Positions 34,601 through 49,600 of a DNA stretch of 64,000 nucleotides are shown piece by piece. The DNA is taken from positions 744,857-808,856 of the forward strand of contig VZRR01010901.1 in assembly GCA_013398015.1 (NCBI GenBank), in the 5' to 3' direction. This DNA comes from Oreocharis arfaki. Taxonomy: Eukaryota > Chordata > Aves > Passeriformes > Paramythiidae. Below the pieces are notes generated by a model. The model was given only the letters and a program-made list of their open reading frames with translations. It was not told the origin of the DNA and searched no databases. Both the position numbers and the translations under genes were made by a program. Positions within the stretch are counted from its first letter, which is position 1; each line of letters starts with the position of its first letter.

Positions 34601-37600
34601 TATGTTACTGATTTGGGAGTGATGCCTGTCTTGCCTGTCTTTATACCAATCTGTTACAGGCTTCACATAAGTCTTACTTGATAGCAGTTTTCGGTGTTTA
34701 CAACTGTAGTTGATTGTGAACAAGCAGCTCGCACTGCCAGCCTGTCTTTAATACTTAAAAGCTTGGTTGTCACTTCTGTGTTGTTTACACATATTTTTGG
34801 CACTTGGTTTATCTATTAAACTTCTTGATTTTTGTCCTTAGTGCTTCTATGCCACATGTAATTTTTAAAGCAGAGTATTTTAAAGTACTCTGATTTCTCA
34901 CAAGTCTGTGATGTTTTTCGTTAGAGAAAGTTGGCATACTACTTGTAGCAGCAATTGTAAAATATTTCAAGGCTGAGAGAGGGTTCTTAGCACTTTGACT
35001 TTGCTCTAGTCTCTGTGAAGCTGTCATATGGAGTGTCTTTTTTTCAAAATGAAGTGTTCTTTATTCATACAAAGATCAAGTGAATTTTCAAAATATGATA
35101 ATACAAGAAAATGAATTATCTTTCTGTTTCTCATAGCTTTCCAGAATTTTGTTTCAGGGCAACTTCTTGTTGTAGGCTCTGCATTTTGCATATGGAGGTC
35201 CTAGTGCAGATGGCAGATAATGTTTTTCAGAAAATAACCCTTTTAGATGTCTGTCAATTTGCCAGTAGATGTATGGGCTTTTCTAGGGACTTGCTCATGT
35301 GGATTGTTTTGTAACGTATATGAGTTACTACAGTAAGTAGGTTTTCAGCTTATCTTTCATAGACACCAGAGAAGAGACAAGAAAACTACAGGTTGAAAGC
35401 CAAACTGCAGTACTTGATTAGGGTAGCCCAGTTAATTAGTGCTTGGTTGGTGTGACTGAGAAAATAGTTAGGTGTGGCTGTGCTGTACAAAAGATTGTGG
35501 TGGAGTGGAGCTGAAAGTTTCGAGCCCTGTGGTTTCATGAAGTGCTATCCAAACTTAGGAGTTCAGGTCAGGAGTCCTTGTCACTGCATGGATTATGTGC
35601 CTCATGAACTAAAACCTAACAAGATCTGCGTGTGTTATAAGCATATGGACTCCTGGAAGAAATATTTATTCTTAAATAGTATGTTAAGTCTTCTCGTGTA
35701 TGTACTGCAGAGCTGCTGAAGCGATTTGGCTTATGCAAGATGGTGCTTTATAAACTCTCCAGCTGTCTTAGCTGACAGATACATCATCAGGAGTCTGTTT
35801 TCATTTTTTTGAGTACAGCTTTATGCTTATCTCACAATGAAATACTTTTAAGTCATTTGTCACTCAACCTATTCTGCTGCAACAGCAGTGCTATCTACTA
35901 TTCACCCTGAAAACCAGGAGAGGTTGCTTTTCTCCTTTCATTTGCAGGCAGTAATGTAGAAATAGTTTCAATTACAGTATTAAGTGTAGTACTGGTAACC
36001 CACTGCTCCACAGTAAAATTGGGAAGCCATCTCCTCTTAGGTTGATGAAGTGTGTCTAGACAGAGGCAAAAGCAGTGCTTGTCACAGGTTTGGAGGACAA
36101 GACAGTTCTTAATTTCCCTCACTACTTTAGATAACTGTCTTACTTTTTCAGTGTTGCCCCAGAAGATGGACAGATGGAGGAAGGATTCCTTTAGTTTGTT
36201 CTCCAAATGTTTCTTTTTATGTTTTCTTCCAAGTTACTTTTTCCTCAGGCTATATTTTTTCCGTAAATAAAATCCAACAAATATGATAAACAAAGGTCTG
36301 TCTCTTCTCGTAGAACTTAATGCATTAAATTTTCATTCTACTGGACAAGGGATAGTGTCCCGAAGCTGAGCCTCCCAAAATGTATCTTTGCTTCACTGCA
36401 CTGGGACTGATGCATCAGGTTACAGATCAGCAAGTGGGGATTGAAAAAAGATGGTTCATTAAATTCATCATATGATGATCATCTGTTTGAATGGATGGTA
36501 GGTTACAGAGTGCATTACAGGTGTAGGTGGGAGGGGCACATACATGGATTAAATGACTGCATGGGTATGGATAGAGTTATTTGTTCTCTGTAAGAACAGC
36601 CACCCAGTGAAACAAACTTTGCATAGAGCAAGTTGAGCATATACAACTTGGTTTAGTTACCTGTAAGTAATTATTGTATGTCAGTAATAAGCTTTCAGTG
36701 TGTAGGCTAAAGCTACTGCATTGCTCCTCTGAGGTGTGGGTTCTTGTTTGCATTGTGTGTAGTGTTAAAGAAGGACTTGAAATACTTCTCTAGACAGTGA
36801 CTTTTCTTTACATGTATTCTTAGATTACCCACCTTTTTGGAGAAATTGGAAGGCAAGGCATCTTGGTTTGTTCTCCTGTTGCTTTTTCAAGGCTATGGCA
36901 GCCCATCTAATATGGTCAGTTTCTGGCCTGAAAAAACAGTCCTAAGAACGTGCTGCTTAGAGCTATAATAAGCACTAAGTCTTGCATCACTTGCTACTAT
37001 TTGCAGGAGAGTGATTTAAGGAAAACACAATTAGCATGAGATTAGTCTGAGGAGGATCTCTAAAACGAAACTGGTATTCTTCCCATTTGCTTTTTTTGTT
37101 TAGTTTTTTTTAATGCTTGTCTAATTTGTGCATGGTTGGCTGAGGGAAGAGTAATGGATGAGAGGTAGTAAAGAGCTAGAATCTTTCATGTGACATCCAA
37201 CCTCTCCATTAGATACCCTGGAAAATATGATACCTGCTTAATTTGAAATCCTTTGGATAAAGACTGCCCATCAGGACTGATAAGAGGAAATTAAGGACTG
37301 TTGCAGAGACTATTACATATCTGAATTAACTGATGAACTCAAAAGGATTTTTAAGGCCCCTGAAACAGTAGTTTAGAAGTGATAGCTAAACTAGGATAGG
37401 CCTCAAACTGTTCTGCTGTTAGAACATGAACTAAGGTAGAAGAGAGTCCACAGTGACTTGTAGTAAATCAGTGCAAATACTGCCTTGCCTTGTTGAAGGG
37501 AGTGTAACTGTACAGTGTGAAAAGACTGGTCAAGGAAATGACTGCTTGGATGCTGCTCAGTCAAGGAAGGAGGAAGAGCTCCTTTATGTAGAAACCTAAC

Positions 37601-40600
37601 CCTGCACTTACTGTTTCCATATCTTCTTGGCTTAAAGCTTCTCTTTTGATAGGAGTCAGTGTTGTTTTGCCACCTGAACTTCCAGACAGATGTTCTGTAT
37701 GTCACAAAGTCACTTGGATACGAACTTCCAGTAAGCTTTCAGTTGTTTTGGGGAAAGATCTGGACTTAAGCTAGGCCCTATTACCTGGTTACTTCTTAAG
37801 TTTTTCTTAACTTATGGTGCTTTGTTAGAAAAAAACAGCCATGGTAAGCATCTAAAATCATTAAACTTGTATTAAATTGTTGCAATTTAATACATCTGGA
37901 TTGGAAAGCTGCTTTTGTGCTCTTATTTCTCTTCTCTTATGAGGACAAGGAGTTAATGGATTAGGGGATTACAGTAAAGCCTGTGACTGCCTGCTGTTTC
38001 CTGAGAAGTGTTGTTACAGGGGCAAATCTCTAGTGGAATATTGGAGGAAGAAGTCAGTTCTGTGGATAGTAGTTCACTTACTGTGCAGAATATTAGCAAA
38101 TGTACTCTACAAAGTTCCTAAGTATGATCAGTAGGTTGCTGCTCTGTCTTCAGATATCTAATCACTGCAGGATGTCCCAAGACACAGCAATCCTGAACTG
38201 CCTTTTGTGCCATTCGTGATCTTCAACATGAGAGACAGGCACTTCTTTCTTCTGATCAAATAGATCATGTGGAAGGACAGCATGCACTCCTGTTTTCATT
38301 CATAACAGGATGTTAGCACGTCAGTAAACAAAAAGCTTCATGTTCTGCAGCCTTGAACAGGTTGATTTGTGAACAAAAGTGAAGCCACACTAACATTTTG
38401 CAAAGGTGTTCGGTATTTTATTGTAGTCTCTTTGGATTAGTTGTGCAGTGAGTTTGTAAACGATAGCACCAACATTCTCCTTCAGACATACTCAGGTGGA
38501 GTTGGAGCTTGCACTTCTATTGTAGCACTCTTGATAGTTAACCAAGTGAAGGAATTTATGTAGACAGACTGATAATGTGAGGATAGACAAACAGACGACT
38601 CTAATGTATTGCTGTGCAACCTGTCTGCCTTTTTTTTGCCCTCTTCCCTGCTGTGCTAAAGAGCCAGCTGAGAGATTAGGGAGAGTTGGAGGATGGATTT
38701 GGTGTTTTACTTCATGAAGATCTTGATCTGCATAGCAAATGGCTAATCTATCCTCTAGAGCTGTAACATGAGTATCTGTCCTGCTGGCAGGTAAAAGTAG
38801 TGGTCTAATTTACTGATATGAATAAGTATTATAAGTACTGTAAAAGCTCTTTCACAGAGGCAAGAATGGAGGTACTGATTACCTTTACATGCATATTTTC
38901 CTCTATTTCTACCATTTTCACAGTAGAGACACTAGTATTTGTTTTGATTTCCCCTGTCTTTCAACCATTTTTCTTCTCTGTTCCCTTACAGCAGGGTTCA
39001 AGAACATAGTGTAGTCTTTGCATCATGCTTGCAGGCTGTTTTAGCAATAGGAAAGGCAAGTGGGTCATTTGATTGCTTTATGCCAACTAAAGCATGTTAA
39101 GACAGTGAATGGGTGAACTTGCTCTATACCTGATCGTGTCTTCTGGCACTATCACTTGTAGTAAAGCTGGCATGACTTAGCCTTTGGATAAACCCATCTT
39201 GCTTTTGGCTGTTTGGCTCCCTGACTGACCTGCAGCAACACAAAGTAGTAGCAGGAATGTGTATGCCAGGATGAGAGCAGTGTTTAGGAGCTGTTTGTAG
39301 CTGTCTCTTAAGAAGCATAGCCTTGAATCAAACTGACTCTGAAACTATCAGTATTTTGCTGAAGGGAAGCTGGGTAGCAGTTTGGCTGTGCTGTCTCCCT
39401 CACTGAAGTGGCCAATCAGCTTGGGTGCTCCTAATGTAGAGGCTAAGGAAAACATAACCAACCAGAAAAATTCCTATGTTTGGAAAACAGTGACTCGGAG
39501 CTCTCAAGGAAGATGTCTAACATCAGCTTTAAAATTGAGAATTTATCTTTTGTGTAAGAACTGTGTTCTTCCCGAGTAAGTGTTCCTAGCCATTAAGAAA
39601 TTCAGAGAAGTTCCTGCTCTTAACCTTAGTAGTATTTGTATTCTCTCTCCTAAACAGAAAAGTAGACTTGTTCTCTCTCTTCAAGGCCTGTTTGATAATT
39701 GAATGTGAACAGAGTTCATGTTATGTTAGGCTTATTGTAGTGCCACAAATAGTCACACTACTACTGGCCTTCAAGAAGCATGACAGAATTGTAGCAGGCT
39801 TTTTCTTGTGCTAACAGAGCCTCCTACCCTCTGCTTTATAGTTCATGCCAGCAGTGGTTCATCTGTAACCTTAAATTGTCCGATGGCCAGGGTGGGGGGG
39901 AGGTAAGGCTAAGAGGTAACACAGTGTAGCACTTCTCACTCGTACATACATTCGAAACAAATGAATTATTGGCTGGGCTCAATTACACTGACTGCTGACC
40001 ATAAGCATATTGGAGCCAGATGAGTACTGGGAACATCTAAACTTTTGTGAAATTATTTATTTATTTATTTGTTTGTTTAAATTGTTGACAATATGCCTGT
40101 GTCTGAAGGCCTTGCCTGCAGAAATCTTCTCTGCTCAGTATTTGTGTAGCTGCTGATAGAAAAAACACTTCTCGGTTCCTTTGGGAAATAAATGTGTAGG
40201 CTTGGTCAGAAGTCTATCAAGCGATTTGTATGAAATTTAAGAATTAGTAGCAGTTCTAGTTAGCACAGGTGGGTTTTGTGCCTCAAACTTGTCTTAAGCA
40301 GTTTGCAGTTAGTATAGCAACAAGTTAATCCTGATGGAGCAGGTCACTGTCTGAGTGAGCCACAGGCAACTCACTAATTCTCACCTTGAAGCACCTCCTA
40401 TAATCTCGCAAGCCTGCTGCCAAGTTACTATTAAGATATGTCAGGTGTTCTTTTCAGATCAATGGACTCAACAAACCCCTTTCCTGTAACCTCTGTTTTC
40501 TCATTCTTTAGATTGTAATGCAGAGCTCCAGAGGCATGGAGGTGTATTTATGCAGTGCTGAAGTTCTGACTGTAGCCTGGATTACTGGGAAATACAAGAA

Positions 40601-43600
40601 TAGTAGTTAGTTTTTTGATGATCTGCGTCACTTACGATGTTCCCTACTCTATCTCTGTTAAAGAAGATGGTAATTAAAGATAATACTGCTCTGCAGACTG
40701 AATTTACCTTGCCTAATGAAGGCAGTAGGCAGCATGATGGAGTCTGAAGCCTGACAAACTGCCAAATGTGAAGTAATCACCCATAAGCACCTTGGACTGT
40801 GTTGTGGCTGGGTACCTCTGTGCTTGGTACTCATCTTGGAGAAGATGAGCAGCACTTGTACACTAGGGCTGTAAGGCTATAAACACTACATGTCTTTTCA
40901 GGAAAACAGCAACCCAAAGCTTATTGACTTGCAGTCACCTCTTTTAATAACTTATTACAGATATTTAATCATAATCTGTTAAAATGGTAGAAGTCTGAAT
41001 AAGTGAAAGTGAGAAGGATATGGCCTGAACTCATAGAACATAATCTTCTTGTGTTCTGGTTTATCTACTGTCCTACCCATCAGTCTGGATACATGACATG
41101 ACCTTTATTAAAGCCTCTCCAAGTTCAGTGGCGTGGTTACAGAACATTTTGTTGGTATACAGCTCTGATAATTTCATGAGAGTGGGAGCTGGGTAACAGC
41201 CTGAAAGTGTGGCAGAGCAGTTGCCTTTGTTAGCTCTGAAACGTAGCCCTCTATCCGTGCAGTGTAGCACTCCTTTCAGCTATCATTGTCTTCCTTTTTA
41301 CTGTCTTAAAGGCTACTTGAGTGTTTCTAGTGATGGTAAAAATAAAATATGCATGTAGAAATTATTCAGTGAGTGTTGGCAAGCCAGAGTAATGTGATGA
41401 AAACTTCTCTGTTAATCAAACACTTTTTAACAGTGCCCTTCCTTTCACATTTAGTGGGACAGAGATCTAGCTGGAGATTGGTCTGGTTTATGATACTTCT
41501 GTTTTCTTTTGTCCTTTACAATGGAAGCTGTCTTCCACTGTGGGATTTTGTTTTGCTTTGTCATCCTCTAATATCACCAGTTAATCATGTTTGAAGAAGG
41601 TTACCACACAGTATAACTGCTGGAGTTGAGGAAATTTGGGGTTAGATACTTCAGCCTGGTTTTAACTCCTGAGTTTCCTCAGCATTGTTACGTGATTGTC
41701 CTCAGTGACATTAACACTTGGTGAGCTGGTGCTGTTCTTTGAAACTACAATTGCAGGCTCATATAGACTGTAATTAGTAATAAGGTGAAAACTTAATTGT
41801 TCAATGTGATTTCCAATATATGGAGTTAAGCTTTTATCACCAGCTAATTGCTATGCTGTTTATGTTTGGTCACAGTCTGGGTGAGATTATATACTGTCTT
41901 CAAAACAGAACAGCCTGAAGGAATTATTTGAAATAAGCTTTTGTTCATGTGCTAAGCAAGATTTAAAATTTGAGAGAATAAACCTTCAGACGTGACTATG
42001 GGTGTTCCTGTCATCTCGCTGCTACAGCTGTGTGCATGGGGATGGGATTTCCATGTTTGTGTTGCTGAGCCTGCAGGCTATTTCTACCAAAGGTGCTGAC
42101 TTCACAGATTCCTGAAGTATTTTAGTCAGGCTTTGCTTAATGCTCTGTTGGTTGCTTAGGACACAAAGAACCTAATTTCTAGCAGTAACTGGTAATCTGT
42201 GAGTATAACAGGTAGATAATGCTGCTTAGAAGATTTGCCAAGAGGTTTTGGTGGTTTTTAAAAAGTAAAAGATGGCCCTGATTTCATCTTGGGATAAGAA
42301 GAGCTGGCTGATATGTATTACTGTTTCCCTTTCCTCATCCCATTTTTAACATTTTTAAATTGTGATTATTACCACACTTGCTGATGTTAGAGAAGCAGTT
42401 GCTAATAATTCAAAGCAAATATTGCAATTCACTTTCCTTGCAAACATAAGTTAAAGATACAGAGCAAAGACCTAGTTTCTAAATTTAAATAACTAAATAC
42501 CCTACTCAGGCTAGCAATGTCCCAGACTGAGGTCTATATTCTCTGCCCTGTTAATGTTAATGAAGTACAAAATCTCCAGACTCAGTGGTTATGTCTTAAT
42601 GAGATGTGCTCTTCCCATGGTAAAAGGGAAAATAAATTAATAGCTTTAGGAAATTAAAATTTTTAGTGGGAGCAGATAAATGGCTGAAAATAAGGTAAGT
42701 GTTTTGAGGTCTTTAAAAAGAAATAGCTTACAAAATTGGAATGTTATTTATTTACATGAACAGTTGCACCCTTTTGGTGGATGTCACTGTGGCCTCCTGT
42801 TCTCAGAGGACGGACCCCAGAGCAAATGACTTGCTTCAGTCTAGTAATGAACTCCTAATGCTGGCAAGTGCCCTAGAAGCAAACACTTGAGTATTTCTGC
42901 TGTGTGCACAGGACAAATAATCCAATTAAGACAAATCTAAAATCTATAAAGGAAGACACTTTAGGTCTTAGATTGTACGACTTGCTGCCCATTTACACAA
43001 TAAATAGTGTTACTGCTTTAAAACCAGGTTTCTTTAGGTTGACAAGTTAAATTAGAACAATACTCATTATGTGTTGCATTTTTAGTGCTATATTAGTGAA
43101 AACCGGTTAAACTTAGTGATTCCAACAGATGCATCTTTATAAACTGAAGGAACTAACTGTGTTCTCTAGCTTTGTCATTCTAGAAGTTAATTGGAATTTC
43201 TAGGTCAAATAAAAACTCTGAACATTATCTTCTGCTTTATCTGGAAATCAAGGTGCATACAAGTAGCAACTACAATTTATGTTTCAGAACAGATATTGTA
43301 AGTTATTGAGCTCTGAAACTGTGGGTTGTTTTTTTGCCCTCTGGAGTGCCTGCCAAGGCACGCTGCACTTCAGTCTTTTAAGCAGTGGCCCTTACAAAAC
43401 ACTGTTGTAGAATGGAAAAAAATCCATTTTAAGCAATGTGTGGGGTCTGTAGGTATTTTGTTAAAATGACAAGGCAAACTGAAGTAGTTGCTTCTATTTT
43501 GGGCCTAACATTTCCGTTTGTACAGTGTGCTGTGGCTGCTCCCTGTCTATTCTGCAGTGGCCATTGTTAGAGGCAGATTCATACAAACCCATTCTCTGGA

Positions 43601-46600
43601 TCTTATGCAAGAGTTGGTTTCAGAAGTGTGTAATTTCAGTTTATTTTTTTGAGTCTAAGTCAAGAAATTATGAAATCTGGATTCATTTGTACTTGGCAAG
43701 GGATTCCCTTACACTTTGCTCTTAAACTATCCTAAGGCAGTTGTTTTCTTGAGTTACCTAATCACCTTTCATAGGGCCTGCTGTAAGATCCCCTTTGGAA
43801 TGGTAAAGGGAGGATTGACAGTCATAGGGTGACACAGGCTTTTGGACATGCAAATGTAGTGGGATATTTAAGTGCTGTGGGATGTTTCTGTTGAAGAAAG
43901 GGGTGAGATAGGAGGTGCTTTGGAATGTGGGTCAGGGTCATGATCTGCTTTTCAAGCCTTGCCACATCCCAGTACTTGCACATTCATGGCTGTAGCTGTG
44001 ATCCCCCAGTGGTGTGGGGAAATACGTGGTGTAAACGCAGGGCATGTGATCCTCACTACTCATAAGGTTGGACCTTTTTGAAGGTCCAGGCTAGGAGACT
44101 TTTACTCATAACCTTGTAGCCAAATATGTGTGATGAAGAGGGAAAGATGCTGTCATTTTCTGCTGCTAGCTGATGTTTTGGAACACTTGGAACTGCTTGA
44201 AACTTTTGGAAAATAGACAAAAGTTTTAGACTTGATGAAAGTTTGAGTAGGTGCATATCTGAATTAACAAACAACAGTACTAAATGGCCAGTTCTGCATT
44301 GCTGAAGTGCACTTCACTGGCTTTCCTCGAATGACAGGCAACTGATCACAGTGCCTGAGCTGGCTGTTTTACCCTTCTGTGCTCCTACTCATGTAGGAGA
44401 TGATGGACCCAGACCTCTGTAGAATCTCAATCACCAAAAACTAAAATGCCATAGAGTTATAAGCTGCTTTGGTTTGGACAATGCAAATATTACTCAGATA
44501 AGTTTGCATTATCAGAATTTAAACTGCACCTATTTCTCTATATAACTTGAATTGGTACTAGAAATCCCAGTGTCTAGTCTTGGAATTAAAAGTCGATATG
44601 AAATGATGGTGCTGAGAAATATAAGGTTGCAAAGTCATCTGATAAAGTGCGAATTTTAAATATTTCTGGTTTTCAAATTACTTTCATGAGGTACATTGGA
44701 AATCTGAACTTGTATCTTCTGAGTTTGCTGTTGTTTACCTTGCGAGTTTACTGCTTTTCCTCTTCAGTCTATTAAGAATGTTTTTAAAGCTGTTGAACTG
44801 AATGACTGTTCGGTAGAGAAACAATAAATTGGCTTGCCCTTAAGGTGAGGAATAACATGATCTGCTTCTTTGTAAGATTGTGCTTAGGAGACTCACTCCT
44901 TCAAAGCACTGTCAGCTTAGTAATTACTTAGGAAGTAAAATTCACTTTTCTCTGGGCAGTTTCAGTAACAGAGAAACTGAAGTGTTTGTGAAAGTCAGTA
45001 GCAGTGGCATCTCAGATTATATGCAAGTGACACTGTCTAAAGTCTGCAAAGCTTCTTGAAACAGGGAGGTCCTTTGAGCTTCTCAAATTCCCCTATAAAG
45101 TGATGATTAAGTTACCTCTGTTTGCCTTTAGTTCCAGTGCTGGAAATGGAGAGTAATAAGTCCTCCTGATGTGTGTTTGTTCACAAGTGTATGTTTCTGT
45201 TTGGGTGAAAAGATGCTTAAGGTGGCAGAGGGATGCCCAAAGCACTGTGTCCTGATACATGTTCTTTTCATTTCAGGCAAAAGTAAAGAAGCAGAGATAA
45301 AGAGGATAAATAAAGAACTAGCAAACATTCGGTCAAAATTTAAAGGTAAGTGACTTGATCATCCTAAACCATATATATATATATCCATATGACATTCTTT
45401 TATGGGGTTTTGTTTCTGCATGTTTGGACTTTTTTTGTCAACTGCTGACTCAAGCAAAATGCTAGAGCAGTCTGTTAGAGTAACTGTTGAAAATGTTCTC
45501 TTAATCTACAGAACCTTCTGACAGTCCTGTGATTCTTGGCCATAATAGAAGCAAACTCCCTCCTCTATCAAAGAATTGGGCTACTGGTCGCAAACTATTT
45601 CTAATACTTTGCCTCTTAACCACGTGACTGCTTAACCTGTTTCCTTCCAGAAGGCTGTGAGGCTGTGAATAGTTTGAAGAAAGATGGGTGGACATGATTA
45701 TTTCCAGTAAAACAGAATCTGTTTAAAATTTTCTTCCTTCCTCCCTCTTCAGCCCTTAGCTCTTTATGGAAGTAATGAGTTAGGCTGTCTTCTTGCAGAA
45801 TAAAGATTAAAATGTGTAGTTGCTGAAGCTATACATCTTGACCACAAGCAACAGCAGTACAGATTATTCATGTGAAACAAAGAATATGCAGTTACTAATT
45901 CCAAGAGGCAGCAATTAACTTTTAAACAACACAAGGTAAAATTCGTGCTGTTAGCTGTATTCAAGTTGTGCATGTGGTTTCAAATTTTAAAGATTCTCAG
46001 GGGTAGTTGGGATGTTTTTAAATGGAGTTGTAATAGTAGTGGCTGTGGCAAGTTCTGTTTAAATAGTTATGGGGCTGTGTGTGTAGTTAGATAAGGCAAT
46101 GTGGAGGTTGTATATGTGCCTTGAGAATCTGGTGGATTTGTAGTAAATTAATTTACCTCAGCTGGCTGTCCTGTCTTAGACTAGCATATCTGTTTGGAGT
46201 ACTCAATGCATTAACAAATAACTGTCCTGAACTTTGTATGATCTGTTGCTGCGTTTTAAGTGGTATGTCTCTTAAAGGTGTATGAAGACCTTTGAAAGTC
46301 TGAGTGTCATCAACACCTTAGAAGGGAAAAGTTAACCACAGTGCAAGACACTCAAGTTAAGATATTCTTTAAATTAGAAGCCATCACATGCCTCTGTGTT
46401 TAGTTTTTTCTCTTAGTAAAATAGGTAAAAGTACATGAACAGTTAATTCTTCTCTGCTTACTTGTGAAGCAGGGGAGAAATTATCATAGGAATCTCTGGC
46501 TGTGTAGAACCATGAATCAGGCAACGATCAGAGAATAGAGGTGCTTTGAGCAGTGTCATAACTTTAGCCTACATACCTTGTATAGCATCCTTTAAGCACT

Positions 46601-49600
46601 GTTTAAATAGTTTTGAATAAAGGTCAGTATATGCTCATTCAGTAGCTTGAGTGGAAGATGACTAAACCTTCTTGGAGCTGATCTTCATTTCAGTCACTTC
46701 ATTACTAAATCTGTATGGATTTTGAGTGGAGAATTTTAATTACCTGAAGACAAGAACTTAATGAAGCCTAAGCAAAACCATAAATGTCACAATTTGGAAA
46801 AAGTCGAGTTTAGACAACTTGTTGTGTAACTGCTTGAGGCCTTGAGAGCATGAGGAGCTGATAGCTGTGTTATCTTTCTGCAGCAGGAGTCCCACATGGA
46901 CTTCATGCTGTGTGGTTCTTCCTTGCAGAAGGGCCAAAAAAAAATTAAGAGACCTTCATAAGCATTTTATTCTTGGTTTAAGTGGAGATTACTCAGTTTA
47001 GCCCAGTTTCTTTTCATGTAGCTCTGACCTTAAAATGTTTTTAAATAGTTTGGATTAAGACAAATGTGTGATTGTGAACTTAGTATGAAGTCCCTTGCTA
47101 AAGAGCCATGGTGAATACTGGTGCCTGGAGTTACTGGCCCTGCCTGGCCAAAGATGCGGCTTTTGGACTGGCTGCATGTCTGTAACTGGGGACAGGTCTG
47201 ACTAAGAAACAAGACCTATTAACAGAGAAGTTCTTGCTTGATACTAGTGTAGGAGTCTGGTCTACCTCTGGGCCTTTGTATGCACGTGGACCCTTATCCC
47301 ATGTAACTTTCAAGGTGTATTCATACACTGTTACGGAGTCTCAGTATTTCTGCTTTTGTTCTATCCTGCAAGTAGCTGTCAAGCCTGTTACCTGCCTTAT
47401 GTTTGGGTAACCTGCTGTTTAAAATAATACCCTTGTATTTAACAGGCTGGGATAAGGTTTTACATCTCTGGACAAGCAATACTTTCCTTGAACTGGTGGA
47501 ACTTGGGCTATGACTTTAAGTTCTGATCCAGCTTTTGTGCACCAAGCTCAGCAGGAATTTAGGATCTTTGTACTTGAGGTGGCCGTGTCTCTTGTCTAAG
47601 CATGAGGAAGCTCCATTGCTGAGGTCACTGTGTCCTTGACGGTTGCTTTAAATGCTTCTGCATTAACTGAGATAAGAATGTAGTAGGGAGAAACTACACC
47701 AGCATGATAAAGGAGAAGTTGTAGGAGTTAAGTGTGGAGAGATGCTGTTCCTTTTCTTTTACATGTTCAGACTGCAAGCTCATCTTGCTCTCATGCTTGA
47801 ACCAAACTGAAAGTCTCACTGTCAGAGACTGTCCCAACTGCTTTGGGAGTGAAAAAATACCCAGTTTATTGAATTGTTGTATCACTTTGATCTCTCAGAC
47901 CAGAATTTGTGTATTAATGAAGCTGCCCACAAATCTATAAGCTGTTTCTGTGGTCAGAGGAACTTTGTTCTCTGATTGATTCAGACTTGTTCTTTTTTTG
48001 CCTGCTCTGGCATTAGAATATAGTTTTCTTCTGATTGTTTAGTAGGGTTTGTGTTACAAGAGTGGCTGCTAGATTTCAGAAATGTTTGTGTATCTTCTTT
48101 TTGGCTCGTGCAGAAGTGCCCCAATGTCAGTTGTTAATTGCTGCTTTTTTTTTCCTTTTTTTTTTTTCTTCAGCTGACTTCATTTTCCACATTTGAGCAA
48201 ATCTCTAATTGTCCCAAAATACACGGTAACCCTTTGGAGGAAGTTCAGATAAGGCTCTAAATACCTGTTTTAATCTGAAACTGTTTAACTATAGTTTCAG
48301 TAAATTGCTTTCCTGGCAAGCTGTGAAAGCATAGGCTTTGTATTTTAAGATGGGCCTGCTTAGTCACACTGTCTTCTGATCACGTGTGAAGGCAATCAGA
48401 CAGTAAAATCATAAAGTGTCTTCGCTGACAAACTGAATTGTTGGAAGTAGAATCAGGCTTCAAATATGACCTGAGTAGGGATGATCTAGTAATGCTTTGT
48501 TCTGGTGCTAGTAGTATGGTAGCTAAATACTAGTTTATGGATTTGTATGGGTTGTTTGGCACAAATATTCAGTGTTTGATGTAGAGGGCTTAGACTGTCA
48601 CTCCTACAGAAATACAGATCTTGTCTCAAAGTGTAGCTACGTTCATAAAAATCAAATTTACTTTTCTTAGCCTCTCAAAGAGTAGCTACGTTCATAAAAA
48701 TCAAATTTACTTTTCTTAGCCTCTAAGCTAGTAGTGGCCTTCTGATACAGTATATCCCTGGATTGCTGCCAGCTGCGTGAACAGAGGTCGGTGTCAGCCT
48801 AGGAAGGAAGCAAAGAAACAGTGTTGTCCATTCTGTTTTGCAAAAGCCATTACTGTGGTTTTAAAAGCTAAGAGTTTAAGGTAGCAATCAGCCATGTGAA
48901 AGCCGGTGAGATTAGACCTGTCAGGTTTCCTTGTCTACCCCCAGTGAACAACATCCCAAGGACTACACTGCGTTCCTGACCCCTCTGGCTGGTAACAGGC
49001 TCAGTAACAGTGCAGCACACTGGCTTTTATGTCCGCCGAGTTAGATTGAAAAGCAGGTGCTGTTTTTTAACTAATGTTCCAAACTAGAGCTGGAAGCTGC
49101 TGCCTGAGAACCAAAGGGTCTTACAATACTTTCTTGCCTTATTTCTTTCTTTTCAGAGGGCTGTGTGAAAGATATGTATGAGCAATGAAAACCAAAACTT
49201 CTGAGTTGAAATGCGAGGGAGGTGATACGCAGAAATATGGTAGTAATTATTTCTTAATGGTACTCATTGTTGATCAGCTGTTAATAATTTCTTTCTTAGC
49301 AAAATAACTAATAAATTTTTCAGGGAAAGCAAATAGCCTTTGAAACGTCCACTGTGCTCAAAACCTGCTGACATGTATTGTGAATCCTTCCTGTTTCTGC
49401 TGACTTGATTTGCAGCACTTGCAAATGTTCCCGAAAGCATTCGAAAATGAGCTGAGTTAAAAGAAATGATTGTGTATTGCAATAAAGATAACAGAACATG
49501 TGACATTTCCTTCTGCTCTTGTTCCGATGTTTGCTCGGGACTGGGGGAAGCTGTACTATTTTAGCACATACTTAAGCAATGAGACTTGTTATTAATGTTT

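Larger units (their letters stand above)
31700..45276 (+). other. AP2A2: AP2A2 intron 1 (13.6 kb)
   Basis: Begins inside the CpG island and an N gap (31710-31742), then becomes AT-rich. It contains a G-tract with an unknown base at 34301-34330 and short ATTT/GTTT repeats at 40052-40080. No transposon family or alternative exon is recognised. Long first introns often hold enhancers, but no specific element is visible. Confidence 0.85.
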
